Shown piece by piece: positions 13,286-25,649 of a DNA stretch of 64,000 nt. Under the pieces are notes generated by a model. It was not told where the DNA came from. It did no database searches and worked only from the letters and a program-made list of their open reading frames with translations. Source of the DNA: Dictyophora rubrovolvata (Eukaryota > Basidiomycota > Agaricomycetes > Phallales > Phallaceae). The stretch spans positions 1,240,001 through 1,304,000 of the forward strand of contig CP114127.1 of assembly GCA_029959195.1 (NCBI GenBank). The letters are read 5' to 3'. Within the stretch, counting starts at the first letter, position 1. Each line of letters opens with the position of its first letter. The position numbers were made by a program, and so were the translations under genes.

Positions 13286-15950
13286 GAGCACGAATGCAGG
13301 GGATTCTAATCAACCTCTCCAATATATTTCATTCCGGATTGAAAATTGTTTGATTTGATATACTACCAATCTACTTATCGTCCGGAGCATATGGAGACAT
13401 AATGTAGGATTTTAGTTTGACGGCGTGAGATTCGGCACCTTGGAAAGATCCTGACAAGGTTAGGAATTCCGAACTGTAAAAGACTTCTGTCTGGAAAGAA
13501 GCTTCATTAAGCTGTCGATGAGACCTGCGTAAATACGGCAGTCACTGAAAAAAAAAAAGTCAAGGTTTTTGAACCTTATAATTATTCACACACCCTCACT
13601 CTTGAGATGTGCGTCAATGCATTCCTTCTCTGTGGAAAGGATCACGGACTAGCTTCTTAAATGATTTTGTCATATATACAACTTAACAAGATCATTTCTT
13701 GTAATACCTTGGCTGGGATAAGTTATTTAATTGACGTCCACCATGGAATTTTCTAATAGCTCCACAACAAAATAATTAGCGCATAGCATAAAAATATTAA
13801 TACCACGTCAAATTAAAATGCACGATTCGTTGAAGGTCCGCGAGAATCGAACAGGACCCCCATTACAGTGCTGAGACCCGGGTAATTGAGAACGGGATTA
13901 CTGAGAGACACTGATACGAGCTGCCTCAATGCTGCTGCTCTCTTGAACATAACCTCGTGCAAGGTTTCGAACATCAAATATCCTCATATTTAGGGATAAT
14001 GATTGAAGGACTTCTGTTCTGGTTGGTAGACGAGATCCCCCTTCGTTAATTGTTGAGTCGATCGGTGAAGTGACAGCTAAAAGGTCCTATTAGACTACGC
14101 CACCCAAACTAGACGTTACTTACATATCGTCCTATGGAAGTTCAACGTTCCACGTTCAACTCCTGAAGATTAATTTCAGGAAATATATCACCCAAGGCCC
14201 AGGCTTTACGTTCTCCTGCACCATATGGATACTATTATTTGCCCTCTTCCCTCATTCCCTTTTCACATTCTCCTTTTTTTCAGGACGAGAATAATATATT
14301 ATATTATTCCCTTTAAAGATCGTGTACCTAAGTAATCTTGAGCGGTCAATTCTCAGATACTTCAGCCAGCTTTTCACAGTACTTTGTTCGTTCAGACACT
14401 GACCCTCGAAGAAATGATGAGAAGCAGCACCTTTCAATGCAGCACTTCACAACAGATTCTCGTTAGCCCACAAAAGCTCGTCGGGCACTGAAAAAGTCAC
14501 TATTTGCCTCAACAATTATTTGGTTTAGTGTCTAGCTTCCTTTAGTGACTTCATAGACAATGTTTCCGATAGATTCCTAAGCCTCGTTCCCTCAAGGTAG
14601 ACTATGAAAGTAGGAAATATTGCCAATGGTAATGGTCGTGCGCAGGGTACTGGTGCGACTGGTGAAGCTCTGAAGCCTCGCACAATACGCACGAAGCCTC
14701 TTTTGAGTCTATCTTTTAGTTTTTGTCTTATTGGAGTTTTGGGAATGAAGGTCACAGACAAGAATGATGAAGAGGTAATTGCCCGGGTACTCAACCTTTC
14801 CATGTCGAACACCATCTTTAACTTCAAGGTATCCAATGTATCCGATTACCAATGAATTCGGAGAGCCATTATTTTTTTCCCGGCGTTGAAAATGGAAATG
14901 AGAGCAGAAGGGAACGGTCTGTCTAAAGGGGATGAGATTTCTTGTGAACATGAATTGGTCTGATGAAAGTAAGGTGAAGAGGATGAAAAATCAAGCACTT
15001 GGGGGGTAAGTTGGTGGACTCCATAGGGAGTCCGTACCGACGACAAAAACGAAGAAGTGATGGGAATGTAATTTCGACAGTGAACCGAAAGGTATGAAAG
15101 CCGAAATGAAAGCTAAGGTGAAATCTCAAAAAAATCAAGCGACGGCAAGCGTGCCATGCAACGTAATGAACTTCGGTTGGAAGTTGATGTTACAAAGGTC
15201 CCCTCCGATTGCACGAGGTACAAGTCTAGTCCATCTCCTGGACCTCAGCGCTAATGCGTCTCCCAGGCATATGTGCAGTTTCCCAGAATCTCCCATGGGC
15301 CATGGCGTCATATCGCCTCAGTTTTATATCGAAGAACCTTCAGAGTGCGCAACACGCAACGTTCCAGTGATAAAATCACGCTTCTCAGCTGTTTATTACA
15401 TAACTCGGCGGGTCGATATTCATGAAATAATCAATGTGAGGAGATCTAGATTTATTTCTCTTTATTCACGGTACTAGTGCTCAAACGAAATCTCGCGGTA
15501 TGTACTGAACATTGCCATCCATAGGTCAATAGGCCGCGTGTAGTTGTTTCAAATCAGTATTTGACGGCATGTGTACTATGTATATTAGACTCGGTGTTCC
15601 TTGAAGTTTAAACAACTTCAACGGGGGCTGATTAAAGACTCGAGAGACACTCGTTTGGAGAATCATTGTAAATTAAATAAAGCATGATGTATCAGTAATT
15701 CCATTCATTTCAGAACCAACCTGATCCACCATTTTACCAGGGCAGCGCGTCACATTCAATGAATGTAGGTATGTAATGATTTTGTGCAACAAAGGCGTCT
15801 GGATGTTTTGGTCCAACCCGCGTTCAGCCCGGAAAACTTAATTCTTATATGACGCTTATAACACGAACTCAGCAATGTACATGTTCGTTTTTGTTGATGA
15901 ACGAAGAATTATGGAACACGAAATTCGCCCACACTTCTCAAACTGAACGT
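12062..15950. repeat. Tandem duplication, unit A (intact HDAC 3' exons plus flank)
   Basis: This stretch aligns by eye with 16066-18850. Anchors shared in the same order include the AAGCGGGTT start, GTCTGCGGTGGC, ACGGCAGCCAGACAGTTGATAA, the RPPGHH exon, the DFTGFPEEKGSGKG exon, the region around 13320-13560 with AGTTTGACGGC, a block near 15230-15460 (GGTCGATATT...GAAATAAT) and GTTCAGCCCGGAAAACTTAA at about 15828. Unit A is about 1 kb longer than unit B between roughly 13950 and 15200, so one of them gained or lost sequence there. Confidence 0.8.
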
Positions 15951-16065
15951 TGGGGCCTAAGGAGGAATCGATCATCATGGATAAAGACTCCGAGGACTAG
16001 AGGACTAGTGTCGTAGCTACTAGTTTTCGTGCGACAAAGCAGCATTAAAAATATCTCAACTTTAA
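13286..16065. other. Non-coding 3' flank of the HDAC gene
   Basis: Most of this belongs to duplication unit A. Overlapping frames at 14525-14836 (minus) and 14604-14855 (plus) lie in the part missing from unit B and have no recognisable motif. No other gene is supported. Confidence 0.4.
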
Positions 16066-17200
16066 ATCAAGCGGGTTGGTCGTCGTTTATAGGTCGCCTC
16101 TTGAAGCTCAATTTTTTACTTCAAATTCATATTAAGCTCTTACTCTGAATGAACCCACAAAATCTCGACTTGATCACTTCGATCACTCGTCGGTAAATCA
16201 GTGCACATCTGACGAGATTAATTTTCGGCAACTAACAAGTCTGCGGTGGCCGTTGGACCTCAACGGCAGCCAGACAGTTGATAACACGGGCCCGAAACCC
16301 GCCTGGGTGTATATGTCTCAAAGTATGATGGCAGTGCACGATTTCCTTCGTCTAGCCATTTTCTTCCTGTTAGTTGATCTCCCGGTCATCACGGGCGCAG
16401 GACTGTCTATTTGTGGAGAACATGGTTGTGCTGCGATTGCGGACCGTTCCTCTAAAGCCAGTCTCCCGCATCGGCATCGTCTGCACATTCTATATCGATT
16501 AAAATAGACTATTATCATGGCAATAAAACTGGGTCATTCACCCAATTTCACTCACCCGCCTCAAATAGTAGTCGAGCATCTGAATGCCGCAGCTAAGGAA
16601 TTATGTTATAAAAATTCAAATATCCTCTGGTGTATTGTTTGTGCATGTTTCAGAAGATCTCTGTGATTTCTCAGATGATGATCTTTTTTTTTCTTTTTGA
16701 ATAGATGACATCAGACTTCACCGACTTCACCGAAGAAAAAGGGAGTGGAAAAGGTTTGAGTTTCAACCTGAATATCCCCCTTCCACGTGGTACGGCGGGA
16801 GACGTGGAGTACCGCAACGCCCTTCTGGGAGCCGTTTCGAAAATATCTGAATATGACCCAACTTATTATGTATTTTCTCGTTAGTTTGAATCTTGTAGTG
16901 CTTCTGGTCTCAAACGCGCTTCCTTCGGTGTCTCGGAGTTGACACCTTCGAAGATTCTGACGACCCCCATAAGTGACTTCAAAACTTACGCGAAAGACAT
17001 ACGCTCGAGTGGACGAGGCAATCTCGAGTATTCTGAAGCCCACTTTGTTCGTAATAGAGGGTAAGTTTATTAAGTTGTTCGACATTGATTATTCTTACAT
17101 ATCTGATTGGAGGGGCACGATCTACCGACGATAGGGGATAACGTTCAAAGGGCATGTTTTTCAAGATCGCAGCGATGGCCCTGAGCTTGCGCGTGCATAG
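16066..17200 (+). pseudogene. Decayed, 5'-truncated second copy of the HDAC-like gene
   Basis: Sequence homologous to the last two-thirds of the gene at 11607-13285. The block at 16707-16860 still encodes FTEEKGSGKGLSFNLNIPLP and GDVEYRNALLGAVSKI, nearly matching the parent. The copy has no counterpart to the first exons (11607 to about 12060). The alanine-rich helix exon near 16240 has lost about a dozen bases, the RPPGHH exon is out of frame with what follows, the DxDxHHG exon now has Tyr for the first His with a stop codon beside it, and the last exon runs into stops. It cannot make a working deacetylase. The better-conserved patches show it was a real coding copy before decay. Confidence 0.85.
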
Positions 17201-18850
17201 GAAGCACGAGTGCAAGGGGTTTTCTAACTAACCTGTCCAATTCATTCGTTTGATTTGACATTTTCCAATCTGCTTCAAAAATACTCTTTTAAGTTTACGA
17301 TGTCCTCTGGAGCGGGTGGAGACACAATGTTTTATACCTCAGTTTGACGGCATGCAGATCCGGCATTTCCGAAAGATTCTGACAGGACTGGTGATCCTAC
17401 ACAAAAGCTTCTTTACTCTGTCCGAAAGGGGTTTACCAAGAGGTCGATGACGTCTGCAAAGGGACGGTAGTTAAAATAAACATATACGCTGAAATCAAGG
17501 TCCTTTCTTGGCTGCCTTGTTTAAAACATGAGTTAACATAAAAATATCATGACTTGTTGGAGTTCCCCGAGAGATGCGAGAATTATTTACATAACGGCAT
17601 TTTTGCAGTGACACGAAGCTCTAGCGCTAGACTCAGGTCCGATCGATTGAAAACAACAAGGCCGCTGAGAGAAATTTTGACACCGATTTAAAAATAACCG
17701 GAATGAGCGTGCGCAGGCCTTGAAGCAAGTTGATGGTTGATCTCCGAGTCGTGCACGCTACGATCGGATAAGAAGTGCGGGGCGCAGACTGAGCATTCAA
17801 TTTGTTTGACATATACATAATGTGTTATATTTCTCTTGGAGCTGGGCATGCAAGAATTGGCACTTTGTGTGTCTGGGTCTAGAGCTTGCACTGCATGTAG
17901 CCTGGAGAGAATAGATTCAGCGCTAAGATTTCTCCCGGTTCACGGCACCTCTGCAGTTCCTCCAGAATCTCTCCCACAATGGCGTCATTGCAACGCATAT
18001 TGAAGAGCCTCGAGGGCAGAAATACGTAACACGCAGCGCGCTCTCCGAAAAGTATTCAGTGTTTGAAAATGACGCTATTCAGAGCCGTTTGTATAACTCG
18101 ATGGACCGATATTGGTGTGAAATAATTAATGTTGTGGAGATTCAGGCTGGATCTTGACACGCTGTACCAGTCGCACTGCTATGGTGAGTTACACCCTTTC
18201 ACACGTATGTACATACATACATTCACACTGCAGTCTCGCGGTCAGATAAAAGACGTTTGCTTGAACAGTAAACGCCGTCGCCATCAATGGATAATAGATC
18301 ATAGACATACTGCGTGCGATAATTAATTGATTTGTGATGCCAAACCTGCAGACTTCTGTGGCAGTTCTCCTGTCCAAAACGAGCATCTGAAAATACATGT
18401 CTGTATGTACGTACTATTGAAGCCGGTGTTCCTTGAATTCTAACAAGGGGCCAAGAGACACTAGTTTGGTAAGCTGTTGATTAGGTTCAATAGCACTATG
18501 ACGTAGGTATCAGAAGACCCATTAATTCAGAACCAATAAACCTCGTCCGACCAGCGCGTCACGTTGAAAGCTAAAGCGCATGGATGATTTTTGTGTACAA
18601 CGCAGCTGCATGGCCTTCGGCTAATCGATGCACCAACCGAAAAGGCGCAGATTTTATTTTTTTCTCGACGCGTTTTACGTAAGCATTTGACAATAGGACC
18701 ACCTTCCTCAGGTCGCGTTCAGCCCGAAAAACTTAATTTTGCTCGTGGCACTGATGGCCCGGATTCGGTAAGGTAATTGTAATTCCATGTTTTTGTTTAA
18801 TGAACGAGGAATCATACGGAAGGCGAATATTCATACAATGCTTCTCGACA
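16066..18850. repeat. Tandem duplication, unit B (decayed)
   Basis: Direct-orientation partner of 12062-15950. It keeps the same order of landmarks, including GTTCAGCCCGAAAAACTTAA at about 18717 and a final similar patch around 18785-18835 (TTTTTGTT.AATGAACGA.GAAT). Divergence is visibly high in the non-coding parts, so the event is old relative to the two MFS and membrane-protein duplications. Confidence 0.8.
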
Positions 18851-19282
18851 AAAGCTCACGTAGTGCAATCTCTGGTACAAGAATCTGACTTCCTCAAGGT
18901 ATTTAAACTTTGGTACCTACTAATTGAATGTCCAGAGCCCGCGCTGCCCGACGAATTGAAAAAAATAAAATAAATACATAGAGAGATTCACAAGAGATTC
19001 ATTTAGGGCTAGCGCAATAAGCGCGCATCGATGTCGTCACGGCCTAATTCAAATCATGAAGTGGAGCCACGAGAACACATTCTTGTCGATTGATTTATTT
19101 TGGAAGGTCTCGATTCTGTCCTAATGTTCCAATGACCTCATCGACGCTTTATGTATTACAGGTATCCTCCGCCTTCAAATAAGTAGCGTCGCTCTTTACC
19201 CCCGGCCCTCACCACACCCTGCTTGGGACGTCGTATCCGTCTCATTGCTCAAACTCATCTGATCCTTTTTGCCATCGAGCCG
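17201..19282. other. Rest of duplication unit B and TEA-gene upstream region
   Basis: No reading frame here has a recognisable product. Up to about 18850 it is duplication unit B. The last 430 bases before the TEA gene are presumably its promoter and leader; a sharp core motif is not evident. Confidence 0.4.
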
Positions 19283-20716
19283 ATGGATTCTCCAGCGGAC
19301 CAGAGCTCTTTTCATCCTCCTTCGTCACACAAAATCCCTATTCAAGCCGGGGACCATAGATTTTCTTATGATGTCAAACGTGCCGACCCCATCCCGGCAT
19401 CATACCTTGACGCTTCCATTTCTTCAAATTTACCCCCGCGTCGCTCGATGAAAATGCTCAAGGATGGCTCAGATTTTGTGTGGCCGGATTCCGCCCATGC
19501 GCTATTTGTCCAAGGTCTGACCTTCTCTTTCACTCTCCGCTAAGCAAATGGGATCCCCGTCTGAGGCTGTTCTATTTTCTTCCTTACATTGCTTCCTAAA
19601 GGTTTACAGGCATGGAAAGTGTTGAACATTGGCAGCAAGCGTACTCGTGCTCCAAGGGGTGAGGGCAAGACCGATTTCTTAGTTCGATTCCTTCACAGTC
19701 ATGGCGTTGAACGGTCCAAAAAGCAAGTAGCTTCACATCTGTACGTCTTCTTCCCTATATCACATATCTTCGTCAGAACCATTCTCATTGGATTATTCTC
19801 TTTTTTTGTTTTTTCTTAGCCAAGTTCTCAGAACAGAATGGCGGAACCTAGACAGTAAGAGCCTCGTTCTATCTGACGTGTCCCCACTCTTAATTTGACG
19901 TGTTTAGATCCTGTGCTCCTCAGCCTTGTTGACGAGTCCCAGTCGCGTTCCATGTCTGAATCATCATTGCCTCCTCTTGCTACAGCAGATGCATCAAGTA
20001 GCTCGTCTGTGTTCGAAGATTCTCCTGACCCGAATGAAGATAGAACCACACCCGTTTCTGGTTCACCACACACTCAGTCCCCATTGCGCCAGGCTTCACA
20101 TTCAACCCACAGCAGTAACCCTTCTCAACCATTGCCAATAGTCACACAAAATTCCATTAGAATACATTCCAGTCCAGACGTATCAGCTTCATGGCAAGTT
20201 ACGTATCCAGCTTGGACAAATCCACATACCGATCATCTCATGACACAACAACAATTAGGCTTCCCCTCACAAAGCACCCACAACATATATCACGATTCTT
20301 ATAATTCTCCCATTTCCCCTCATGATTACGAAGGGAACGCCGGATCGTTGACTCCGTCATCACAGAGATACCCTCCGTCTTATCACAGCAGTGGGTCAGG
20401 TCCTCTTTCTTCCACTAGCAGGCGGCAAATGTCAATGCCAGTGCCTGAAGGCAGCGCTCTTCTTCCTATCTTTCACGGACATTCCAATCATCCGTATCAT
20501 CCGAATTTCTCACCCAATACCAGCAACACTTATGCCCACCAGACCCGACCTCATAACGATTATAGACTCATGAACTATCCGACGCCGTACGGTTCTGACG
20601 CTGTTGCGCAAGCTAGACGACCTTCTCTTCCTTATCCCGCCGCCCTTCCCAACCCTTACAACCAATCTTTTGACAGCACCTATCATCCCGGTTTCGATCC
20701 ACCTGAAAGCCGTTGA
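19283..20716 (+). CDS. TEA/ATTS-domain transcription factor
   Basis: Exons join(19283..19514, 19602..19740, 19820..19854, 19908..20716) keep phase and give 404 residues. Residues about 70-140 form the TEA domain, assembled over three introns: SDFVWPDSAHALFVQGLQAW, GEGKTDFLVRFLHSHGVERS and KKQVASHLQVLRTEWR. The last block matches the recognition-helix signature of this family (KQVSSHIQVL in animal TEADs and fungal AbaA/Tec1). The rest is Ser/Pro/Tyr/His-rich and looks disordered, with repeated NPYHP-like patches. Fungal TEA factors control conidiation, filamentation or dimorphism; which process applies here cannot be seen. It is shorter than AbaA (about 800 residues). The ATG at 19283 is preferred because no upstream ATG in frame extends the protein. 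Confidence 0.88.
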
Positions 20717-22724
20717 TACCTAGACAGGTGAACTATTCTGACCTATACGAGACATTGAAATCAGATACACGCATTATTCAAACTTTTCCCGTACCAGGCT
20801 CGCCTTCATGATGCACGATCCCCTTAACCACGAGTCTGAAAAGGATCCGAATAGACTGGCCTCCTGGCGACTATGTTTCATCGATTTTTTTTCCTGAAAA
20901 AAGGAACACTGCGAATATTATTACAGATCTTCCGTCGTATACGGGTTTTTTATGCTGGGTACCAATGATTACGACTATGTATGCGTGTCAGGTTGTGTCG
21001 TTCTCACTCTCCGTGATTTCGTAGCTCCCGATTGGTTTTGATAACCGCTCTGGTCTTTTTTTTTTCCAGCATATATATTCCCTGACATATTTTTTTCAAC
21101 TTCACAAATTATGGATACATCGTTTGGGTATTTTGTTCAGTATATTCATCAATTTTAATGGGCTCCAGGAGCTAACCCGAGCATGGACTGTCGGTCAGTA
21201 TATGTACCCCGCACAGCCATGTTATAAAATCGGGTTCTCCTGTATGATTGCATATGTAAATGTAACCTTTGTCAGACTCACGAGCTAAAGTCATGGCGGG
21301 GCAGTAGTCTTATGTGGATTCCTTGGGAAATTGACTTGTTTTGGTTATCACCTGTTACCTTTTGAGTTGACACAAGAGGTCAAGAGTCCCATTGACTAAC
21401 AAGGGAGCGAGTATAAAGGTATTGATAGCTTGTTGTGCTGTAATCGAGCCAATAACCTGCTTGCACGAATTCTCATTTAGGCGCTGACTCATCAGATCCA
21501 GAGGCAGGTCTTGTTCGATTGATTAATTAGGAATGAAGTGCGACTCGCAGTATGTATTAAAGTTAGAGGCTATAATAAATAATGATATTCAAGTTGGGCG
21601 TGTCACTCGGCGGGTCGGATCCAAGCGAGGCTCTTATAAGCGTCTTCACTGTATCACATTCTTTTATTTTTATGCGATTGTTAGGAACATTCATTCATAT
21701 CCTATATATTTATGCATAGATGAAGGAGTATAATCCAGGATCCTTATTCCGTTCATATTTCCACGTTCAGTTGTGTGGTAAGAGTTAATTAATAATTCGG
21801 AAACGCCAGTACTACTAAGGCGCTTGTCCTAACATAGGTTTAAAAAGCTTAAAATCGGGTGTTTATCAATTTATTCTATGCATCTTCATCAATACTTGCG
21901 TCATAGTGTGAAGTGGTTTTATATCCCTGAGTCGAACCAAAACCTCGGCTGCGCTAGGTAATCAATGCAAAGCGTTTCATTGAGCGTTCATACGTTGAAC
22001 GCATTCCAACTTTTATCACTCGTTTCTTTACTCTACAAATGACAATTACTCCAAGCAAAATCCAATTTTTTTCGCGGACGAGGTTTCAATTACACAGCAA
22101 ACAATGAAATAGCTCAAGGCACTTGCGAGGCACACCCTATCATAGCTGTGCTTCTGGAATAGAAGACACAAGTATCAACGCTTTGCCAAAAAAAAGAAGC
22201 TGAAATGCAGACCAGTTATATGTTCGTGTATGAACGGCGCCAGAATGATTGTATACCAACGAGACCGAGTCCCAATCAGATCACTATAAGAATTGACCGG
22301 GATTCCTTGGGAGGTGAAAATTAAATTCTAATCGCATGGCTGCGACCGCCCCCATCATTGCTTTCTTGTATATTATAGCGGCCGCTACGCGATTAGGATC
22401 TCACCCAAAAGTAGTTCATGTTCAAGAAGATAGACAGAAAATAGCACGTGCAATTGTGCCAGGAAAATATTGTACACGGATCAATAACTCTTTATCTGCC
22501 AGTGGTATTTAATCTAAACTACATTCAACACTAGATATGTATAAATAAAGGTCCATCCTCCTCCGATTATGATTAAAAGTAACCTTCAGATTGTAATACA
22601 ATCAGTAGAGGAAGAACAATCAAGCGAACACAATGTAATGTTCAATGTGCAAAGTACAATAAACAGCCAAATAAGCGAAAAAATTATACTTCCCCCTCCG
22701 CTTTTGATTTGCGTCGTTCTTCCG
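20717..22724. other. 2 kb intergenic region, no gene seen
   Basis: Lies between the convergent 3' ends of the TEA factor and the Iml2-like gene. It contains T-rich tracts and only short random frames (for example 21533-21733). Nothing in it looks like a transposon, RNA gene or conserved coding exon. Confidence 0.5.
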
Positions 22725-25245
22725 TTACAGGAATCTTCTTCCCTGGTCCAAGGCGGTTAAAGCAGCGTGTGTACGGAGAATGAGAGCATTTTCCATGCTG
22801 TATTTGCCTTTTCGGTTAGCCGACGACACTTCCAGCGGCTTTCCTAATCGGAATATATGTAATAAACATCTGCGTTCTGCGCACGTAACGTTGTTTAATC
22901 ACTTACCTGAGAATACTAGATCCAAATGTTTTCTAGCTTCAGTTAAATTGCCGTTGTTACCCAGAAGTCGGCCAAGCTCATAATCTGCATAGACGTCAGA
23001 TTCTTTTCATTTATCATTATGGAGTGCATTGTCTTGCTCACGTGCGTGATAAACGAGATGATGGTCTAGTCTAATTTGAGGGCCGTCAGCGATAACTTGT
23101 TTCAAATACTGTTCTGCTTCAGTCGCAGCATCTTTTTGGGGCATCGGCGGAATTTCATTGGGATCCAGTATGGCATCAGGGTCCTGTCGAGCTCTTATCA
23201 GGATTTCGTGTTCTGATAACTCTGATAACTTCCATACTGACGGGATAAGCCACATATCTCAAGCAGACACCTTTAAGGAATCTAGCCAAAGCTAGATCAT
23301 CCCAGTATTCATCTTCTCCTTCCGATCCTCCCCGTCCATAAGTCTTAGGATTCTTCTCGGCACTCGAAAGTATATCTAGTTGCTTGTCTATTAGGGGTAA
23401 CATTTTCTCAGTGATGACAGTCCGGGGTGCATGAGCAATAGCTTGGAAGTTGTAAGCGAATTCGAGACCCGGGAGTACAAGCCGTTTGTTTTGACTGCGG
23501 AATTTTCGTGATTTGCGGGCGACAAATTTCTATAGATATAAGGTAAACTTTTCACGTGATTATTTTTTCTTTGATTCGTTCGAGCCTTACTTCAATAGGA
23601 ATGGATTTGCCAGCTATTCGTTGCATTAACATAGGCACTTTGTCCATCAGCGTGTCGGCCTCGCGTTCATTTTCTTCCCCATCCAGTTCTAGGAGACATA
23701 TAGCCACACCATACTTGTTTTGGACACGTGAGAAATAGACGCAAAAGTTGGCCAAATGGAATCACATACTGTGTAGCAAGCTTTAGACCACGTCGCCTCC
23801 TTCTGCAACATGCGCCAATAGCGAGTGGACTGTTGTATATCCCATAGGGCTAATGTTGCGCACGCAATCTCCCAATATGATATGTGATATAAATTAGAAT
23901 ATTGTGTTTGAGCTTCCAGAGCTCGAGTGTAGCTGTCAATGGCCAACCGCGGCTGACTTCGGCATATTCGCATTCGTCCCTCTCCAAAGAGGAAGAAGAC
24001 ACCTGGAGGGACCTAGGTAAGTGCAAATGGGCGTGCAAAAAACATTGCGCAAACTAACCTCGAGGAAATCTTTTCAGGTTCCATTCCAAAATTTTATTCG
24101 CGAACATGACGTCAACGCCATCGAACGTGAAGCTCGAAAGGACTAGATGGAAAATCAAGAGAGCCATATCGCAGATAGGCCGCCGAATGCCTTCTTGTTC
24201 GATGCTAATCTCTGGTTCTGGGTTGCTTAGATCATTTGTCCATCCGCCAGCCTTGGCCAATATCTCAAGGCCTTGGCGACGATTACCTTTGTAACCGAAG
24301 ACCTCCATGATGGTACTAAGACGAGATGGAAGGAGGGACAAAAGTATATTAGTGACACCCATTCCGAGAAAAACGCCGCTCCGAAAGTCTTGATCTATAT
24401 CGGGGTGTTGAGGACCAGTTCCTGCTTCAATTGATTCAGCATCCATGGCGTTCAAATAGCGTTCCAGGAGACGATAGATTTGAACACAAGCCCGCATGTT
24501 CAGGCTGTAGAGGGACTCGTGTTATCGTTAATAATAATATTAGGAAAATATCGTCCATACGCTTCTTTGATAAACTGTAGCCAGTCCCCGGAATAAACAA
24601 TGCCTAGGAGTGCCTTCTCAAAAAGAGTCTCGGCATAGGTCAATTCGGCATGTCTTTCAACTTTCGTCATGGACTTCACAAATGACACGGAAGGATTGGT
24701 GACAAGAGCGGCTAGTTTAGTAGTAAAAGAGCTCTTTTTTCGATGTTGTGCAGCGATATTGTTGCCGTGTTTCACGATAGCAATGGCAGCGATCAGGTCC
24801 TGTATAGGTAAGTATATGTATATTACCACGGTCAGAATAGCGTATCCATATTATGTTGAAAACACTGACATCATCTTCATAGCTCATGAAAGCCTTGAGT
24901 GCTTGAACAAGGCCATAGCCCGTTGCACAATATAACCTTTCCCTGCGAAGAGGAGAGAAACTCAGAATGAACACTAATGAATGAGTTGACCTACTTGATA
25001 GGATCCTTTTCATTTATTAACTCTTCACTCTCGACCATTTTTGATTCCAAAAAAAACTGGAGAGCTAGGCGAACGACTGGCAAATCATCCAGGGCTGCAT
25101 TGGGATCGTACGGTTCGGCAGCAGTCTTGCCAGCGGTGAGGGACTGCTGAAACGCTGCCACATCGATTTTGACGGCAGCCGGTGTCGGTGGCTGCGATGG
25201 CAGCTCCATCCTCACCTTTTCCACAGACTTTTCGGTATTCATCAT
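22725..25245 (-). CDS. IML2: Iml2/TTC39-family tetratricopeptide-like protein
   Basis: Multi-exon gene starting MMNTEKSVEKVRMELPSQPP at 25245 and stopping at 22725-22727. Recognisable blocks are ALDDLPVVRLALQFFLESKM, ELTYAETLFEKALLGIV, WLQFIKEAYGRY, then DFRSGVFLGMGVTNILLSLL followed by PSRLSTIMEVFGYKGNRRQG, which is the characteristic core of Iml2/TTC39 (DUF3808) proteins. Later repeats (SYWEIACATLALWDIQQSTR, DLALARFLKGVCLRYVAYP) look like helical TPR units, and the last exons give ELGRLLGNNGNLTEARKHLD and ENALILRTHAALTALDQG. In yeast Iml2 is linked to lipid-droplet inclusion-body clearance. It is encoded divergently from the VIT/VWA gene with 404 bases between starts. The family is secure; the function here is by analogy. 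Confidence 0.85.
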
Positions 25246-25649
25246 GGGCGAATGGAGGAAACGCCTGTATCACCTTGGTCAGGGCGACGTCGGGTATTAG
25301 CACCAGCGTCTGTCTCTGAGCTTGAACAAAGCTCCGAGTCAAGTCCCATTGGCAAGAAATTTCGATATGACGTTGCAAATATCCACTTTCACAGTTTCTA
25401 ATACAGGATTAAGCCGCCATATTATTTCCGGGAATATTGGATGCTGCAGGAGATCGTGACATACCCGTTCTGGACGGTGACGAACACCTCTCGTCGTGCA
25501 CGATGGACTAGCTTGTGTAGAAAACGCGTTCACCTTGTGGCTGGCTCGACTCTCGTTTGTTTCCCTGTGCCCTAGAGGACGCATCGTATATAACCCTCTT
25601 AACGATTCACCCCTCTGGTTCATCATGTCACTTCCTCACTGGGTTCGAA
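25246..25649. promoter_or_regulatory. Divergent promoter between the Iml2-like and VIT/VWA genes
   Basis: 404 bases separate the two start codons, so both promoters lie here. No unambiguous TATA or activator motif was identified. Confidence 0.4.

Noticed and set aside
13840-13900. tRNA-like 3' half on the minus strand (GTTCGATTC box followed by TCGCGGA)
   Set aside because: The T-arm does not pair, no matching 5' acceptor strand or D-arm is found nearby, and the corresponding patch in duplication unit B is not preserved.
14525-14855. Overlapping sense and antisense frames in the HDAC 3' flank
   Set aside because: Both are open by chance in the same DNA; neither has a domain, and the region is absent from the other duplication unit.
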